Source: Pyxidicoccus parkwaysis | GTDB taxonomy: Bacteria; Myxococcota; Myxococcia; Myxococcales; Myxococcaceae | Length of the DNA stretch: 64,000 nt | Direction: 5' to 3' | NCBI RefSeq assembly: GCF_017301735.1 | Contig: NZ_CP071090.1 | Coordinates: forward strand, 6,562,001 to 6,626,000 | Shown: positions 36,981-46,452 of the stretch, piece after piece | Layout of the letters: every line of letters starts with the position of its first letter | Numbering within the stretch: position 1 is the first letter of the stretch | Translations under genes and position numbers: made by a program | Notes under the pieces: model-generated | The model's input: the letters and a program-made list of their open reading frames with translations, nothing else | Told to the model about the DNA's origin: nothing | The model's database searches: none

Positions 36981-37762
36981 GACTCGGAGCCGTTGAAGAA
37001 GAAGAAGGACACGCCCAGCTCGAAGAGGAGCTGGTTGCGCAGGTAGTTGTCGGACGTGCGGCTCTTCTCCACGTAGATGAGGTCACGCACCTCGGTGCGC
37101 AGCGTCACCCAGCGGTTGAAGAAGAAGCGCGCGCCCACGCCCACGTTGCCGCCCGGGGTCATGTAGCTCTTGGCGACCGCCGAGTCCGTGTTGGCCAGGT
37201 CCGGGCCGCGGTACTGCACCAGGGACGCGCCCGCGATGCCGTACAGGTCGAAGCTGACGAACTTCTCCGCCAGCAGCGACAGCTTGCCGTAGATGGGCGC
37301 CCACTGGACGTCCGCGCCCGCCAGCAGCTTGAGCTGGCCGGGAGCCTGTCCATCGAGCTCGTTCATCGTGGGCGACTTGCAGCCGCGCGTGGAGTTGCCG
37401 TCCGTGCCGTCGGTGAAGGTGCAGATCTGCGCCGCGCCGGCCACCGAGTTGAGGGCGTAGCCCAGCCGCAGCCCCACGCCGAGCGTCTCCAGCGGGTGGT
37501 AGGTGAGCGAGCCGCCGAAGATGTACTTGCTGAAGAAGGCGTCACGCAGCGACAGCGTGGCGGACGGGCTGAACTCGAAGCGCCCCTTCTTGAGGAACAG
37601 GTGCCCGGAGACGGGGCGCACGCGCTCGCGCAGCGGCCCGAGCCGGTCCTTGTCCACCTCGGACACGTCGCCGGCCTCCTCCTCTTCGTTGGAGGACTGG
37701 GCGTGGCCCAGCGCGGGCACCACGAGGCACAGGGCCAGGAGCAGACGAAGGGTCCACTTCAT
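36977..37762 (-). CDS. gltB: Gliding motility outer-membrane barrel protein GltB
   Basis: 261 residues. The signal peptide is cut at GHA-Q near 22. After an acidic stretch, amphipathic strands run to an aromatic-rich C-terminus (LGVSFFFFNG). The barrel carries the KKGRFEFSPSATLSL opening that GltA shares (KKGRFELTPLISISV), so the two are paralogues. A GGAGGG ribosome site lies before the ATG at 37762. It overlaps gltA upstream (ATGA, 37759-37762) and gltC downstream. Glt barrels link the inner motor complex to the surface adhesins of focal adhesions (family knowledge). Confidence 0.85.
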   Translation of the reverse strand: MKWTLRLLLALCLVVPALGHAQSSNEEEEAGDVSEVDKDRLGPLRERVRPVSGHLFLKKGRFEFSPSATLSLRDAFFSKYIFGGSLTYHPLETLGVGLRLGYALNSVAGAAQICTFTDGTDGNSTRGCKSPTMNELDGQAPGQLKLLAGADVQWAPIYGKLSLLAEKFVSFDLYGIAGASLVQYRGPDLANTDSAVAKSYMTPGGNVGVGARFFFNRWVTLRTEVRDLIYVEKSRTSDNYLRNQLLFELGVSFFFFNGSES

Positions 37763-38583
37763 TCCGAGTCCCTCCCCGTCGACTTGAAGGGCAGGAACAG
37801 CGAGATGCCGGCGTTGAGGGTCATCATGTTCTGGATGGCGCCCTTGCTGCTGCCCAGGGGCTGATCCACGTAGGAGGTGTTGATGAGGGCCACATTCACG
37901 GCCAGGTAGTCCTTGGCCACGAAGCGCATGCCCAGGCCCAGGTCGGCGGCGGGATTGAGGCCGCGGTCGGGCAGCGCGGACGTCTCCGTGCGCACCACGC
38001 CGGCGCCCGCGAGCAGGTAGCCGTCGAAGTGGAGGATGGAGTTGAGGAACGCCACCTTGCCGTACAGCGGGCTCCACTCCAGGTCGCCCATCGCGGACCA
38101 CTCGGGGACGGAGTTGTAGATCTTGCTGTTGAAGGTGCGCTTGGCCGTCCGCACGTCGTCGGAGGGCACCACCTGCATCACGGATGCGCGGCCGGCGATG
38201 GCCAACGTGTCCGCCAGGTACCAGGCGCCGCGCAGCGACGCGCCCACCTTGGAATAGAACGGATCATTCACCGAGATGCTGATGAGCGGCGTCAGCTCGA
38301 AGCGCCCCTTCTTGCGGTAGACCTTGCGCTGGACGCTCTTCACCCGGTCCTCCTGGGTGATGTCCGTCAGCGGCGCGATGGCCTCGGGCTCGGGGGGCGG
38401 CTCCTCCGCGGTGGCGGGCTTGGCGTCCCCCGCGGGAGGTGGAGTGGGGGTTTCCTCGGAAGAAGAAGACGGCGCGGCGGGAGACTCTTCCTTCGTCAGG
38501 TCGAGTCCCATGCCTTCCTGGCTCTGCGCGGGCGCCAGCGAAGGCACCAGACACAGGGCGAGCAGCAACGTGGGGCGGTTCAA
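37759..38583 (-). CDS. gltA: Gliding motility outer-membrane barrel protein GltA
   Basis: 274 residues from a TTG at 38583, which opens straight into a signal peptide (NRPTLLLALCLVPSLAPAQ). A GTG at 38652 would add 23 residues before it and falls at the likely -10 box of the promoter at 38653-38681, so it is rejected. After a Pro/Glu-rich linker come barrel strands with KKGRFELTPLISISV, paralogous to GltB. It is the first gene of gltA-gltB-gltC and diverges from cglC. Confidence 0.8.
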   Translation of the reverse strand: MNRPTLLLALCLVPSLAPAQSQEGMGLDLTKEESPAAPSSSSEETPTPPPAGDAKPATAEEPPPEPEAIAPLTDITQEDRVKSVQRKVYRKKGRFELTPLISISVNDPFYSKVGASLRGAWYLADTLAIAGRASVMQVVPSDDVRTAKRTFNSKIYNSVPEWSAMGDLEWSPLYGKVAFLNSILHFDGYLLAGAGVVRTETSALPDRGLNPAADLGLGMRFVAKDYLAVNVALINTSYVDQPLGSSKGAIQNMMTLNAGISLFLPFKSTGRDSE

Positions 38584-38652
38584 ATCCGGAGGCTCCGTGA
38601 GGGAGGGGGGCGTAACTGCCACCGGGGGTACAGCGCGACTCTCGGCTTGCAC

Positions 38653-38681
38653 ATCCTATCGGTCGCATTCCCAACCATCAA
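38653..38681 (-). promoter_or_regulatory. Sigma-70-like promoter for gltA-gltB-gltC
   Basis: On the minus strand, TTGATG (38681-38676), a 17-base spacer and TAGGAT (38658-38653). The expected transcription start near 38646 leaves about 60 bases of leader before the TTG start of gltA. It excludes the upstream GTG. Confidence 0.5.
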
Positions 38682-38849
38682 CCACGCCGCGCACGCCTGC
38701 CTCCCCTGTATACCTCCGGTATTCCTTCATATTTCCACCCACCCGCCCCATGGTACGGGGGCGTTGGCGCGCGAGGGTGCTGTGCTACCCTTCCCGTTGC
38801 TTCGCGGGTCCAGAGGTCCCGCGTCCCCTCCCCCCTATGTTGAGGTGTC

Positions 38850-39374
38850 ATGAAGATGTCCGTGCGAACCGCCCTCCTGATGTCCGCCGCGTTGTTCCTC
38901 GGTGGCTGTGAGGTCAGCAGCCAGATCGGCAAGGAGTGCACCCTGGTGCGCAAGGCGACGCCCGAAGAGAAGGCGCAGACCGACCACGACACCATGCCCA
39001 TCCTGGAGAAGGAGGTCGCCCCGCGGCAGGACTTCATCTCCTTCGGCGCGGTGGAGTGCGAGGACCTCATCTGCGTGCGCGACAAGGACTTCCCCCGGGC
39101 GACCAACGAGGACGGCACCATCAACCAGAACGCGCCGGCCCTGGGCTACTGCAGCAAGGAGTGCGTGGAAGGCTCCAAGGCGTGCGAGGTGAAGGACACC
39201 AGCGGCGTGCAGGCGGACCTGCCGGCGCGCATGAGCTGCCGCGCGCTGCTGCTGGACCAGGACACGCTGGACGCCCTGCGCTCGGCGGACGAGGCCTTCT
39301 ACCGGCGGACGTTCGGCGAGAACAACTCGCCCTTCTTCTGCGCGGGCGCACCCGTGTCGGCGGCCGGCAACTGA
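38850..39374 (+). CDS. cglC: Adventurous gliding motility lipoprotein CglC (AgmO)
   Basis: 174 residues. The lipobox LGGC (Cys20) ends the signal peptide. The mature part has about eight further Cys residues (ECEDLICVRD, YCSKECVEGSKACEV, MSC, FFC), suggesting disulfides. Placement next to gltA, divergent, matches the MXAN_2538 (cglC/agmO) position recalled from M. xanthus, where the lipoprotein can be transferred between cells. GAGGTG precedes the ATG at 38850. The identity is from locus context and lipoprotein features, so moderately sure. Confidence 0.72.
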   Translation: MKMSVRTALLMSAALFLGGCEVSSQIGKECTLVRKATPEEKAQTDHDTMPILEKEVAPRQDFISFGAVECEDLICVRDKDFPRATNEDGTINQNAPALGYCSKECVEGSKACEVKDTSGVQADLPARMSCRALLLDQDTLDALRSADEAFYRRTFGENNSPFFCAGAPVSAAGN

Positions 39375-39459
39375 CACTTTTCCAGCGCGGGGGGTAGACC
39401 TTTTCCCGCGCTTCGTTCGTAAAGGCAGGGCCCGCGTCGTTTGCGCCAGGAGCCCTGCC

Positions 39460-40890
39460 ATGAACCGAACGGTCCTCTTCCTCAGCCTCGCCGGTGGCCT
39501 CGCCCTCACGGCGCTCGTGCTGGGGCTGCCGCAGCTCGGAGGCGTGCAACCTCCGCAACCGCCTCCGGTCCCCGTGGTGGTGACGCCGCCGCCCACCCCG
39601 CCCCAGCCCGTCACCGCGACGCCCGGCTCGCTCACCATGACGAGCCGCCTGTCGCACCCGTACATCCCCGTGGGCACGTCCGAGGTCTTCGCCACGGTGG
39701 ACCTGACGGGCGCGGAGGTGCCGGGCGCGAAGCGCAGCCCCGTGAATCTGGCGCTGGTCATCGACCGCTCGGGCTCCATGAGCGGCTACAAGCTGCAGCA
39801 GGCGAAGCAGGCCGCGCGGCATCTGGTGAGCCTGCTGCGCGACGAGGACCGGCTGGCCATCGTCCACTACGGCTCGGACGTGAAGAGCCTGCCGTCGCTG
39901 CAGGCCACGCCGGGAAACCGTGAGCGGATGCTCCAGTACATCGATGGCATCTGGGACGAGGGCGGCACCAACATCGGCGCGGGCCTGTCCGCCGGCCGCT
40001 TCCAGCTCGCCTCGGCGCAGGGGCAGTTCTCCGTCAACCGCCTCATCCTGATGAGCGACGGCCAGCCCACCGAGGGCATCACCGACGACGAGGGCCTGAC
40101 GCAGCAGGCGCGGGAGCTGCGCGCCGCCGGCATCACCCTGAGCGCCATTGGCGTGGGCACCGACTTCAACGAGGACCTGATGCAGTCCTTCGCGGAGTAC
40201 GGCGCGGGCGCGTACGGCTTCCTCGAGGACGCGGGGCAGCTGGCCACCCTCTTCCAGAAGGACTTGCAGCAGGCCACGACGTCCGTGGCGCGCGACGTGA
40301 CGCTGACCTTCACGCTGCCCGCGGGCACGTCGCTGGGCGAGGTGCTGGGCTACCGCGCCAGCCAGTCCGGCAATGTCGTCAGCGTGGCGCTGCCGGACTT
40401 CTCCGCGGGCCAGCTGGAGCGCGTGGTGGTGCGGCTCAACGTGACGGACGAGACGGTGGGCCACACGGTGCGCGTGACGGACCTGAAGCTGGCGTACACG
40501 GACCTCATCCGCAACGTGGGCGTGGAGAACGCGGCCTCGCTGTCCTCGGTGGTGACGGACCGCCGCGAGGAGGTGCTGGCGAAGCAGGACAAGGAGGCCA
40601 CGGTGTACGCGGCGCGGGCGCGCAGCGCCGTCAACACGCAGAAGGCCGCCGAAGCCCTGCGCGGGGGCCGCAAGGACGAGGCGAAGGTCTACCTCCAGCA
40701 GAACCAGGCCCTCTTCCACGAGGCCAGCGCCGTCACCGGCGCCGCCGCGGTGGCCGCCGACGTGGCCGAGCAGCAGGCCACGATGGACGAGTTCGACAGC
40801 GCGGACAACGACGAGGAGACGCGCTCGGCCGTCAAGCGCAGCAAGGTGAAGGCCCTGAAGAGCTTCGGCAAGGTGGGCTCGACGTACTGA
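39460..40890 (+). CDS. Membrane-anchored von Willebrand factor A domain protein
   Basis: 476 residues. An N-terminal hydrophobic anchor or signal (about 4-26) and a Pro-rich stretch precede a VWA domain at about 95-280. The metal-ion-dependent adhesion site is complete: D102-x-S104-x-S106 (DRSGSM), Thr in GGTNIG and Asp in MSDGQPTEG. A beta-rich region and a charged C-terminal helix follow. VWA domains bind proteins in a metal-dependent way. An AGGAG ribosome site precedes the ATG. It lies 85 bases after cglC on the same strand, so a role in motility or adhesion is plausible but untested. Confidence 0.85.
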   Translation: MNRTVLFLSLAGGLALTALVLGLPQLGGVQPPQPPPVPVVVTPPPTPPQPVTATPGSLTMTSRLSHPYIPVGTSEVFATVDLTGAEVPGAKRSPVNLALVIDRSGSMSGYKLQQAKQAARHLVSLLRDEDRLAIVHYGSDVKSLPSLQATPGNRERMLQYIDGIWDEGGTNIGAGLSAGRFQLASAQGQFSVNRLILMSDGQPTEGITDDEGLTQQARELRAAGITLSAIGVGTDFNEDLMQSFAEYGAGAYGFLEDAGQLATLFQKDLQQATTSVARDVTLTFTLPAGTSLGEVLGYRASQSGNVVSVALPDFSAGQLERVVVRLNVTDETVGHTVRVTDLKLAYTDLIRNVGVENAASLSSVVTDRREEVLAKQDKEATVYAARARSAVNTQKAAEALRGGRKDEAKVYLQQNQALFHEASAVTGAAAVAADVAEQQATMDEFDSADNDEETRSAVKRSKVKALKSFGKVGSTY

Positions 40891-40984
40891 CGCCGAGGGG
40901 CCGCGCCCCTCGTGCTTCCCCCCGCCCCTGGCGGCCCCTCGCGGAGCCGGCCGGAGGCGGGGGGTGTCGTTTCAGCGAATGCCG

Positions 40985-43900
40985 TCAGTAGCAGAGGTAG
41001 TTGTTGTCCCAGGAGTGCGGATCCGCGGCCTCATACCAGAGCGCGCACGTCCTCCCCGCGATGGGCCCCACGTCGGACCACGCGAAATCGAGCCGGGACG
41101 CGGAGGGCAGGCACAGGAAGTTGTCGTGCCAGGCCGTCTGCACCGGCTCCATGCGCTCGGTGATTTGCGTGCAGCGCATGCCGGCGATGGCGCCGGCGCC
41201 GCTCCAGCGCATGCCGATGTCGCGGTTGGCGCAGAAGTAGTTGTCGGCCCACGTGCCCGCCACATCCTGCGACTCGTTGACGGAGGTACACGCCAGCCCC
41301 GCCGGCGCACCGGCCGAGTAGAACTGGAGCGACAGCGGCTCCTCTCGCCAGCAGACGTGGTTGTCCACCCAGGGCTGCGGATCTCTCGGCTCGTACACCT
41401 GCGCGCAGGTGAGGCCGGAGATGGGCCCGGCCTGCGAGTAGGACAGCAGCGCGTCCACCTCGGGCGGTACGCACAGGAAGTTGTCACCCCACGTCGTGGA
41501 GGGCGGCTCCGCGTCCTCGTACACCTGCGTGCAGCGCATGCCGGCAATGGGGCCGCCCATGCTCCACCGCATGCCGATGTCCTTGTTCGCGCAGAGGTAG
41601 TTGTCGTTCCACCCGCCCGCGGCGTCGTAGAGCTCGTTCATCTCCGTGCACACCATCCCGGAGATGGGGCCCTCCGCGCTGAAGCGCAGCCGCAGCGGCT
41701 CGTCGTAGCAGAGGTAGTTGTCCGACCAGGTGTACGGGTCCGCCGGCTCGTAGAAGCGGACACAGGCCTTGCCGAACACGGGGCCTCCCATGGACCACGT
41801 CAGCCGCAGCGGCGAGTCATTGGGCACGCACAGGTAGTTGTCCGTCCACGTCGTGGAGGCCGGCTCCAGGCCCTCGTTGATTTGCGTGCAGCGCATGCCG
41901 GCGATGGGGCCGGCGCTGCTCCACGCGAAGCCCCGGCTCTGCGGCGAGCACAGGTAGTTGTTGTCCCAGGAGTCCGGGTCCGCGCTCTCGGAGATGGCCA
42001 CGCACACCATGCCGGGAATCGGGCCATGGTCGCTGAAGGCCAGGCCCTCGAAGCCCGCGGCGAGCACCGGCCCCGAGTTCTGGAGCGAGCGCAGGTAGAC
42101 TTCCAGCGCGTTCAGCTCGCGCTCCGACAGCGCCAGCGGGCGCAGCTCGGGGTCGATGATGCGCAGGCCGTCCCCCACCCGTCCGGGCGGGTTGCCTCCC
42201 GCGTTGTAGAAGTCCAGCACCTGCCGCAGCGTGGTGCGGCTGCCGTCATGGAAGTACGGCCCGGTGTTGGCCACGTCCCACAGCGTGGGCGTCTTGAAGG
42301 CCCCGGCGGTGGTCGTGGAGACGCCCGTGTCGTGGGCCAGCTCGTCCGTGAGGTTGGGGCCCGTGTGGCAGGCGCTGCAACGGGCCTTGCCCTCGAAGAG
42401 CTCCTTGCCCAACCGCAGCTGCTCCGGCCGCAACAGGTTGCCCTGGCCGTCCACCACCGGCTTGCCGGAGGCGATGACGGACTCCGCCAACGAGTCCACG
42501 CTGAGCTGCACGAGCTGGAACGCGGTGAGCGCCAGCTCCAGGTGCTCACGGGTGACGGGCGTGTTGCCGAAGACCGCGTTGAAGCCCTGCCGCAGCGCCG
42601 CCTGGTCCGCGCCGGTGTTGATGCGCTCCAGGATTTTGCTCACATCGGCGTTGAGTTCGCGCGGGTCCACCACCGGCTCCAGCGCCAGGTCCATGAGGTC
42701 CTGCGAGCGCCGGGCGAAGAACTGGTTGGTGCCGAACGCGCGGTTGACGATGGTGGGCGCATTGAGCGTCAGCGGCTGGACGCCCACCGCCGTCGCGCGG
42801 CCGTCCGTGAAGGCCCGCGCCACCTGGTGGCACGTGGAGCAGGACAGCGGCGCGTTGGTGCCCGCCTGCACCTGGCTGACACCCGCCGAATTCGTCGACA
42901 GCACCGGCGAGTGGAAGAGCGACTCACCCACCGACACGAGCTGACGGAACACGGCCCCGCGAGAGTCCAGGAAGACGCTGAAGGCCGCCGGCACGCGCAG
43001 GTCCTCCGCGCGGAGGAAGCGCGGGAAGCCATCCGCTTGCAGGCTCAGCTGGCGCGGGTTGGTGACGCTGAAGTAGGTCGCGAAGAGCGAGCGCGCCTGC
43101 ACAGGCGTGAGGAAGTCCTGCCGGCCGGCGAAGGCGGAAGCGGACGCGGCCAGCTCCTCGAAGGGCACCGCGGCGCGGTGGAAGGCCAGCTCGTCCACGA
43201 AGAGCGCGTCATTCGCGGGGCAGGTCGTGCACTGGCCCGCCGGGCCCACGCGGACCAGCTCCGAGCCGGAACCCGTGCCCTGGTAGAAGGACCCGGCCTC
43301 CAGCTCGGCCTTGGCGACGATGACGCCATTCACCAGGAGGAACGCGGTGGACTCGTCCGGGGCCACCCTCAGGGCCACATGCCTCCAGCGCGTTGCCTGC
43401 GTGCTCGGAAGGTCCGACACCTGCGCGTAGGGCAGCAGGCCCGGGGCCGTGAGCGTCAGCGTCCTCGGGACGCCCTTGGTCGACATGTAGAACACGTCCG
43501 CCGCCAGGGAGCCGTTCTGGATGCGGAAGGCCCACAGGCCGTGGTGCCGCGCCAGCGGGAGCGTGGCCCCCGTGGTGTCGAAGAGCGGGAGGAAGGCCAG
43601 CTCCGCGGTGAAGCCATTGTCGTAGAGGTCCCCGGAGAGACAGCCCTTGTTCCTGCGGCACGGGGCACTGTCCGGAGTGCTCGCCACCACCGAGACGAAG
43701 CCGGTGGCGCCCAGGCTGATGGCGGTGCCACGGAAGCCCGAGAGGTAGCGCTCGTCGGCCTGCGGCCCGTACACCTCTCCCACGAAGCGCGCGGCGCCCT
43801 GGAGCTGACCCACGTACGGGTGGATGGCCGCCAGCGGATTGCCGCTCGCGTCCAGGAAGTCCGTGTTGCTGGAGTCGTCGTGGGTGAGCGGCAGCGCGCG

Positions 43901-45640
43901 CAGCACCGCCGGAGCCGCGCCCTTGTCGTAGAACATCTCGTTCATCGGCAGGTGGAGCAGGCAGCTCGGATTCACGCCGCACGCGAACGAGGCCTCCCAG
44001 TACTGCATGTTGCTCCACATGGAGGTGTACGCCTCCGGCACCAGGCCCAGGTTCGCGTACGCGGCGCCCGCGGCGTTGCGCACGCCTTCCGCCTGCGACA
44101 TGAACTGGAATAGCGGCCACTGGCGGCGCAGCGGCAGCGAGCGCTCCGGGCTGGTGCGGTTCTCCGCCCAGAAGCCCGTGGCGGTGTTGAGGAACACCGG
44201 CGAGAAGGGCCGGTGGATGGGGTCATCCGGCGGCACGGGAGACATCAGGCGCTGCGGGTTGAAGCGCCGGCTGTTGATGGTGCTGTCGAGCCGGCGGAAC
44301 ATCCACCCGCTGTGCTGGCCGAAGGAGAAGAAGTGCATGCCCGTGGAGCTCTCGAAGCCCTGGGGCAACTCCAGCGCCACGGACGGCAGGACGCCGCCGT
44401 TGACGTTCGGGTCGGGCCGGCAGAAGACGTCGGTGCCCTCAGGCGTAATCCACGTGTAGCCGCACGAGGTGTAGTGCGTGGGTTGGCCGCCATCCGTGCG
44501 GCGCGAGCCGTCCGCGAGGAAGAGGGGCCGGGCGGCGACGGGGTACACCCGCGCGAAGTCCTCCTCCGTCGCGGTGGTGCAGGACGGCAGGCCCGTGGCC
44601 GGGTCGATGCGGCGACAGATGCGCTGAATGCCTTCCACGTTGTTGCGCACGCTGTCGTAGAGGGCGCCGAACTCGCGCTGCGTCGTCCACGTGTTGGGAT
44701 TCCACGGCGTCTCGTTGAAGGCCCAGTACCCGCCCTGGGCCGTCACCAATCGCGAGTCCCCCGTCGCGCTCGCTTCCAGCGACCAGAGGTAGAAGGACGT
44801 CCCCTGGCTGCGACAGATGGAGAAGGCGTTGGACACATAGCGGGCGTTGACGACGTTGGGCGTCGCCGCGCGGGCCACGACGCCGGTGCTGGTGGCCGGG
44901 CGGCGCGCGTCCACCGCCACCGCGAGCTCGGCCTGGTGCAGCGCGAGCGCGCCCGTGGAGGGCGCATAGAAAGGCTGGAAGTGGATGAGGCGGTAGCACT
45001 CATAACGCCCGGCAGGATTGATGACGCCCTCCTGCGTCGCAGGCGTGGCGTTGAGGCACTCGCCCGGCTCCGTGACGGGGAAGGGCTTGCCCGCGAGCGA
45101 GTAGCGAGGGTCCAACACCAGCGTCCCCTGCCCCGAGTTCACCCAGGGCTGGAGCGTCGTGTTCGTGTAGAGCGGCCGGGAGCCGTCCACGTGCGTCAGG
45201 TTGCTCGTGCGGGTCGCGAGCGGAGGTAGCGCGAGTGTGAACGTCGTCCCCTGCGCCATGGCGGCCGCGAAGCGGGGTGCGCCATTCGTGACGTTGATGG
45301 ACGGGTCCCCCAGGGCCATGAGGTTGATGCCGGAGCCTCCGAAGGAGAGCCCCAGCCGCCCGTCCGGCGTCAGCAGCACCGGCGCGAAGGGCTGCGTGAC
45401 GATGGCGTTACGCAGGCTGATGGCGGGCAGGCTCTGAGTCTCCGAGCCTGTCAATGCAGCGGGAGCGGCGCCCTCCGCCGCGACCACGGACTCCGGGGGC
45501 CCGACCTCCGGCTCCGTGCCGGTACACCCGGCCAGGAATGCCAGAGGCAGGAGCAGCGGAGTGAGCAATTCACGGAGCCTGGAGCCACTGCGAGGACGCA
45601 CCAGATTGAGTGGAGCTGTCCACGGCCTTCGACGATTCAT
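40985..45640 (-). CDS. Giant lipoprotein: LamG-like domain, di-heme cytochrome c peroxidase and nine Cys-containing repeats
   Basis: 1551 residues. The lipobox LAGC (Cys39) follows a long basic N-region. Residues 40-600 are unassigned and contain scattered Cys. About 615-830 is a concanavalin/LamG-like beta domain (RWRHVALRVA, LLVNGVIV, FVDELAFHRAAV). The di-heme peroxidase/MauG-type region has two heme sites, CSTCH (C934) and CSACH (C1088), 154 residues apart, with TPTLWDVANTGPYFHDG between heme two and the end. From about 1197 there are nine repeats of 38-41 residues, each with GPIAGMRCTQ-like and W-DNYLC elements. It should be on the outer membrane surface. A GAGGGGG ribosome site precedes the ATG at 45640. 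The substrate is unknown. Confidence 0.85.
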   Translation of the reverse strand: MNRRRPWTAPLNLVRPRSGSRLRELLTPLLLPLAFLAGCTGTEPEVGPPESVVAAEGAAPAALTGSETQSLPAISLRNAIVTQPFAPVLLTPDGRLGLSFGGSGINLMALGDPSINVTNGAPRFAAAMAQGTTFTLALPPLATRTSNLTHVDGSRPLYTNTTLQPWVNSGQGTLVLDPRYSLAGKPFPVTEPGECLNATPATQEGVINPAGRYECYRLIHFQPFYAPSTGALALHQAELAVAVDARRPATSTGVVARAATPNVVNARYVSNAFSICRSQGTSFYLWSLEASATGDSRLVTAQGGYWAFNETPWNPNTWTTQREFGALYDSVRNNVEGIQRICRRIDPATGLPSCTTATEEDFARVYPVAARPLFLADGSRRTDGGQPTHYTSCGYTWITPEGTDVFCRPDPNVNGGVLPSVALELPQGFESSTGMHFFSFGQHSGWMFRRLDSTINSRRFNPQRLMSPVPPDDPIHRPFSPVFLNTATGFWAENRTSPERSLPLRRQWPLFQFMSQAEGVRNAAGAAYANLGLVPEAYTSMWSNMQYWEASFACGVNPSCLLHLPMNEMFYDKGAAPAVLRALPLTHDDSSNTDFLDASGNPLAAIHPYVGQLQGAARFVGEVYGPQADERYLSGFRGTAISLGATGFVSVVASTPDSAPCRRNKGCLSGDLYDNGFTAELAFLPLFDTTGATLPLARHHGLWAFRIQNGSLAADVFYMSTKGVPRTLTLTAPGLLPYAQVSDLPSTQATRWRHVALRVAPDESTAFLLVNGVIVAKAELEAGSFYQGTGSGSELVRVGPAGQCTTCPANDALFVDELAFHRAAVPFEELAASASAFAGRQDFLTPVQARSLFATYFSVTNPRQLSLQADGFPRFLRAEDLRVPAAFSVFLDSRGAVFRQLVSVGESLFHSPVLSTNSAGVSQVQAGTNAPLSCSTCHQVARAFTDGRATAVGVQPLTLNAPTIVNRAFGTNQFFARRSQDLMDLALEPVVDPRELNADVSKILERINTGADQAALRQGFNAVFGNTPVTREHLELALTAFQLVQLSVDSLAESVIASGKPVVDGQGNLLRPEQLRLGKELFEGKARCSACHTGPNLTDELAHDTGVSTTTAGAFKTPTLWDVANTGPYFHDGSRTTLRQVLDFYNAGGNPPGRVGDGLRIIDPELRPLALSERELNALEVYLRSLQNSGPVLAAGFEGLAFSDHGPIPGMVCVAISESADPDSWDNNYLCSPQSRGFAWSSAGPIAGMRCTQINEGLEPASTTWTDNYLCVPNDSPLRLTWSMGGPVFGKACVRFYEPADPYTWSDNYLCYDEPLRLRFSAEGPISGMVCTEMNELYDAAGGWNDNYLCANKDIGMRWSMGGPIAGMRCTQVYEDAEPPSTTWGDNFLCVPPEVDALLSYSQAGPISGLTCAQVYEPRDPQPWVDNHVCWREEPLSLQFYSAGAPAGLACTSVNESQDVAGTWADNYFCANRDIGMRWSGAGAIAGMRCTQITERMEPVQTAWHDNFLCLPSASRLDFAWSDVGPIAGRTCALWYEAADPHSWDNNYLCY

Positions 45641-45954
45641 GTGTGATTCCCCCTCGACGGACCGGGCGGCGCAGGAGGGCCTCCCGGGTGGGACCTGGGG
45701 CCCCGGATGGATACGGCGCGGAGCCTCGGGCCTGGCCGCCAAACGGCCGGGCGCCGGGGCGATTGCGTCCCGGCAGGCTCCGGCGCAGTCATACCTCGTG
45801 GCACCCACACCGGGGCTGACGGCGGGACGGACAGGCGCCCCGTGCGCACCCGTAGGCGCCGCCCCACCTTCCGTGTTGACCGACGGAACCCCCCGCCCTA
45901 TCTCCGCGTTTCCTCGGGCCACGGCCGGAGCGAGCGCACGGAGGCGCGCACCAC
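45641..45954. other. 314-base spacer between the giant lipoprotein gene and purE
   Basis: The spacer separates divergent genes. It contains the purE promoter (listed) and a GC-rich inverted element near 45740-45760 (GGCCTGGCCG and CGGCCGGGC). No gene is supported, and no purine riboswitch fold is apparent. Confidence 0.5.
45876..45904 (+). promoter_or_regulatory. Sigma-70-like promoter for purE-purK
   Basis: TTGACC (45876-45881), a 17-base spacer and TATCTC (45899-45904), 50 bases before the purE ATG. The -35 is strong and the -10 is partial. Confidence 0.5.
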
Positions 45955-46452
45955 ATGGCGAGTACGGTCACCCCCTGGGTCGGGGTCATCATGGGCGGCA
46001 GGAGCGACTTGGAGTACCTGCAGCCCGCGATCGACATCCTCAACGAGCTGGGAGTCCCCCACGAGGTGCGCGTGGTGTCCGCCCACCGGACGCCTGACTG
46101 GATGATGGAGTACGCGTCCACCGCGGAGTCGCGTGGCCTGTCCGTCATCATCGCCGCCGCGGGAGGGGCCGCCCACCTGCCCGGCATGGTCTCCAGCAAG
46201 ACGCTGCTGCCCGTCATCGGCGTGCCCATGCCCACCACGCTGCTCAGCGGGCTGGACGCGCTGCTCTCCATCGTCCAGATGCCCAAGGGCGTGCCCGTCG
46301 GCACGCAGGCCATCGGCAAGCCGGGCGCGGCCAACGCGGCGCTGCACGCGGCGGCCATCCTCTGCCTGAAGTACCCGCAGCTGCGCGAGCGGCTCGCGGC
46401 TTGGCGCAAGGCGCGCACCGACGAGGTGCTGGCGCACCGGGAGATTTCATGA
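45955..46452 (+). CDS. purE: 5-(carboxyamino)imidazole ribonucleotide mutase PurE
   Basis: 165 residues, the class I length. VGVIMGGRSDLEYL at the start, SAHRTPDWM and AAAGGAAHLPGM are the PurE active-site motifs. It moves the carboxylate of N5-CAIR to C4 in purine synthesis. The stop overlaps the purK ATG (ATGA, 46449-46452), and the two enzymes act in sequence. A GGAGG lies 10 bases before the ATG. Confidence 0.96.
   Translation: MASTVTPWVGVIMGGRSDLEYLQPAIDILNELGVPHEVRVVSAHRTPDWMMEYASTAESRGLSVIIAAAGGAAHLPGMVSSKTLLPVIGVPMPTTLLSGLDALLSIVQMPKGVPVGTQAIGKPGAANAALHAAAILCLKYPQLRERLAAWRKARTDEVLAHREIS

Noticed and set aside
38584..38652. GTG start for gltA at 38652
   Set aside because: It overlaps the probable -10 box and puts 23 non-signal residues ahead of a clean signal peptide.
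38765..38785. Sigma-54-like -24/-12 element (TGGCGCG and GGTGC) before cglC
   Set aside because: The spacing between the GG and GC elements is off by one base and the -12 box is weak.
40964..44113. Long plus-strand open frame opposite the giant lipoprotein
   Set aside because: Codon positions and domains clearly support the minus-strand gene; the plus frame is repetitive Arg/His/Val with no start context.
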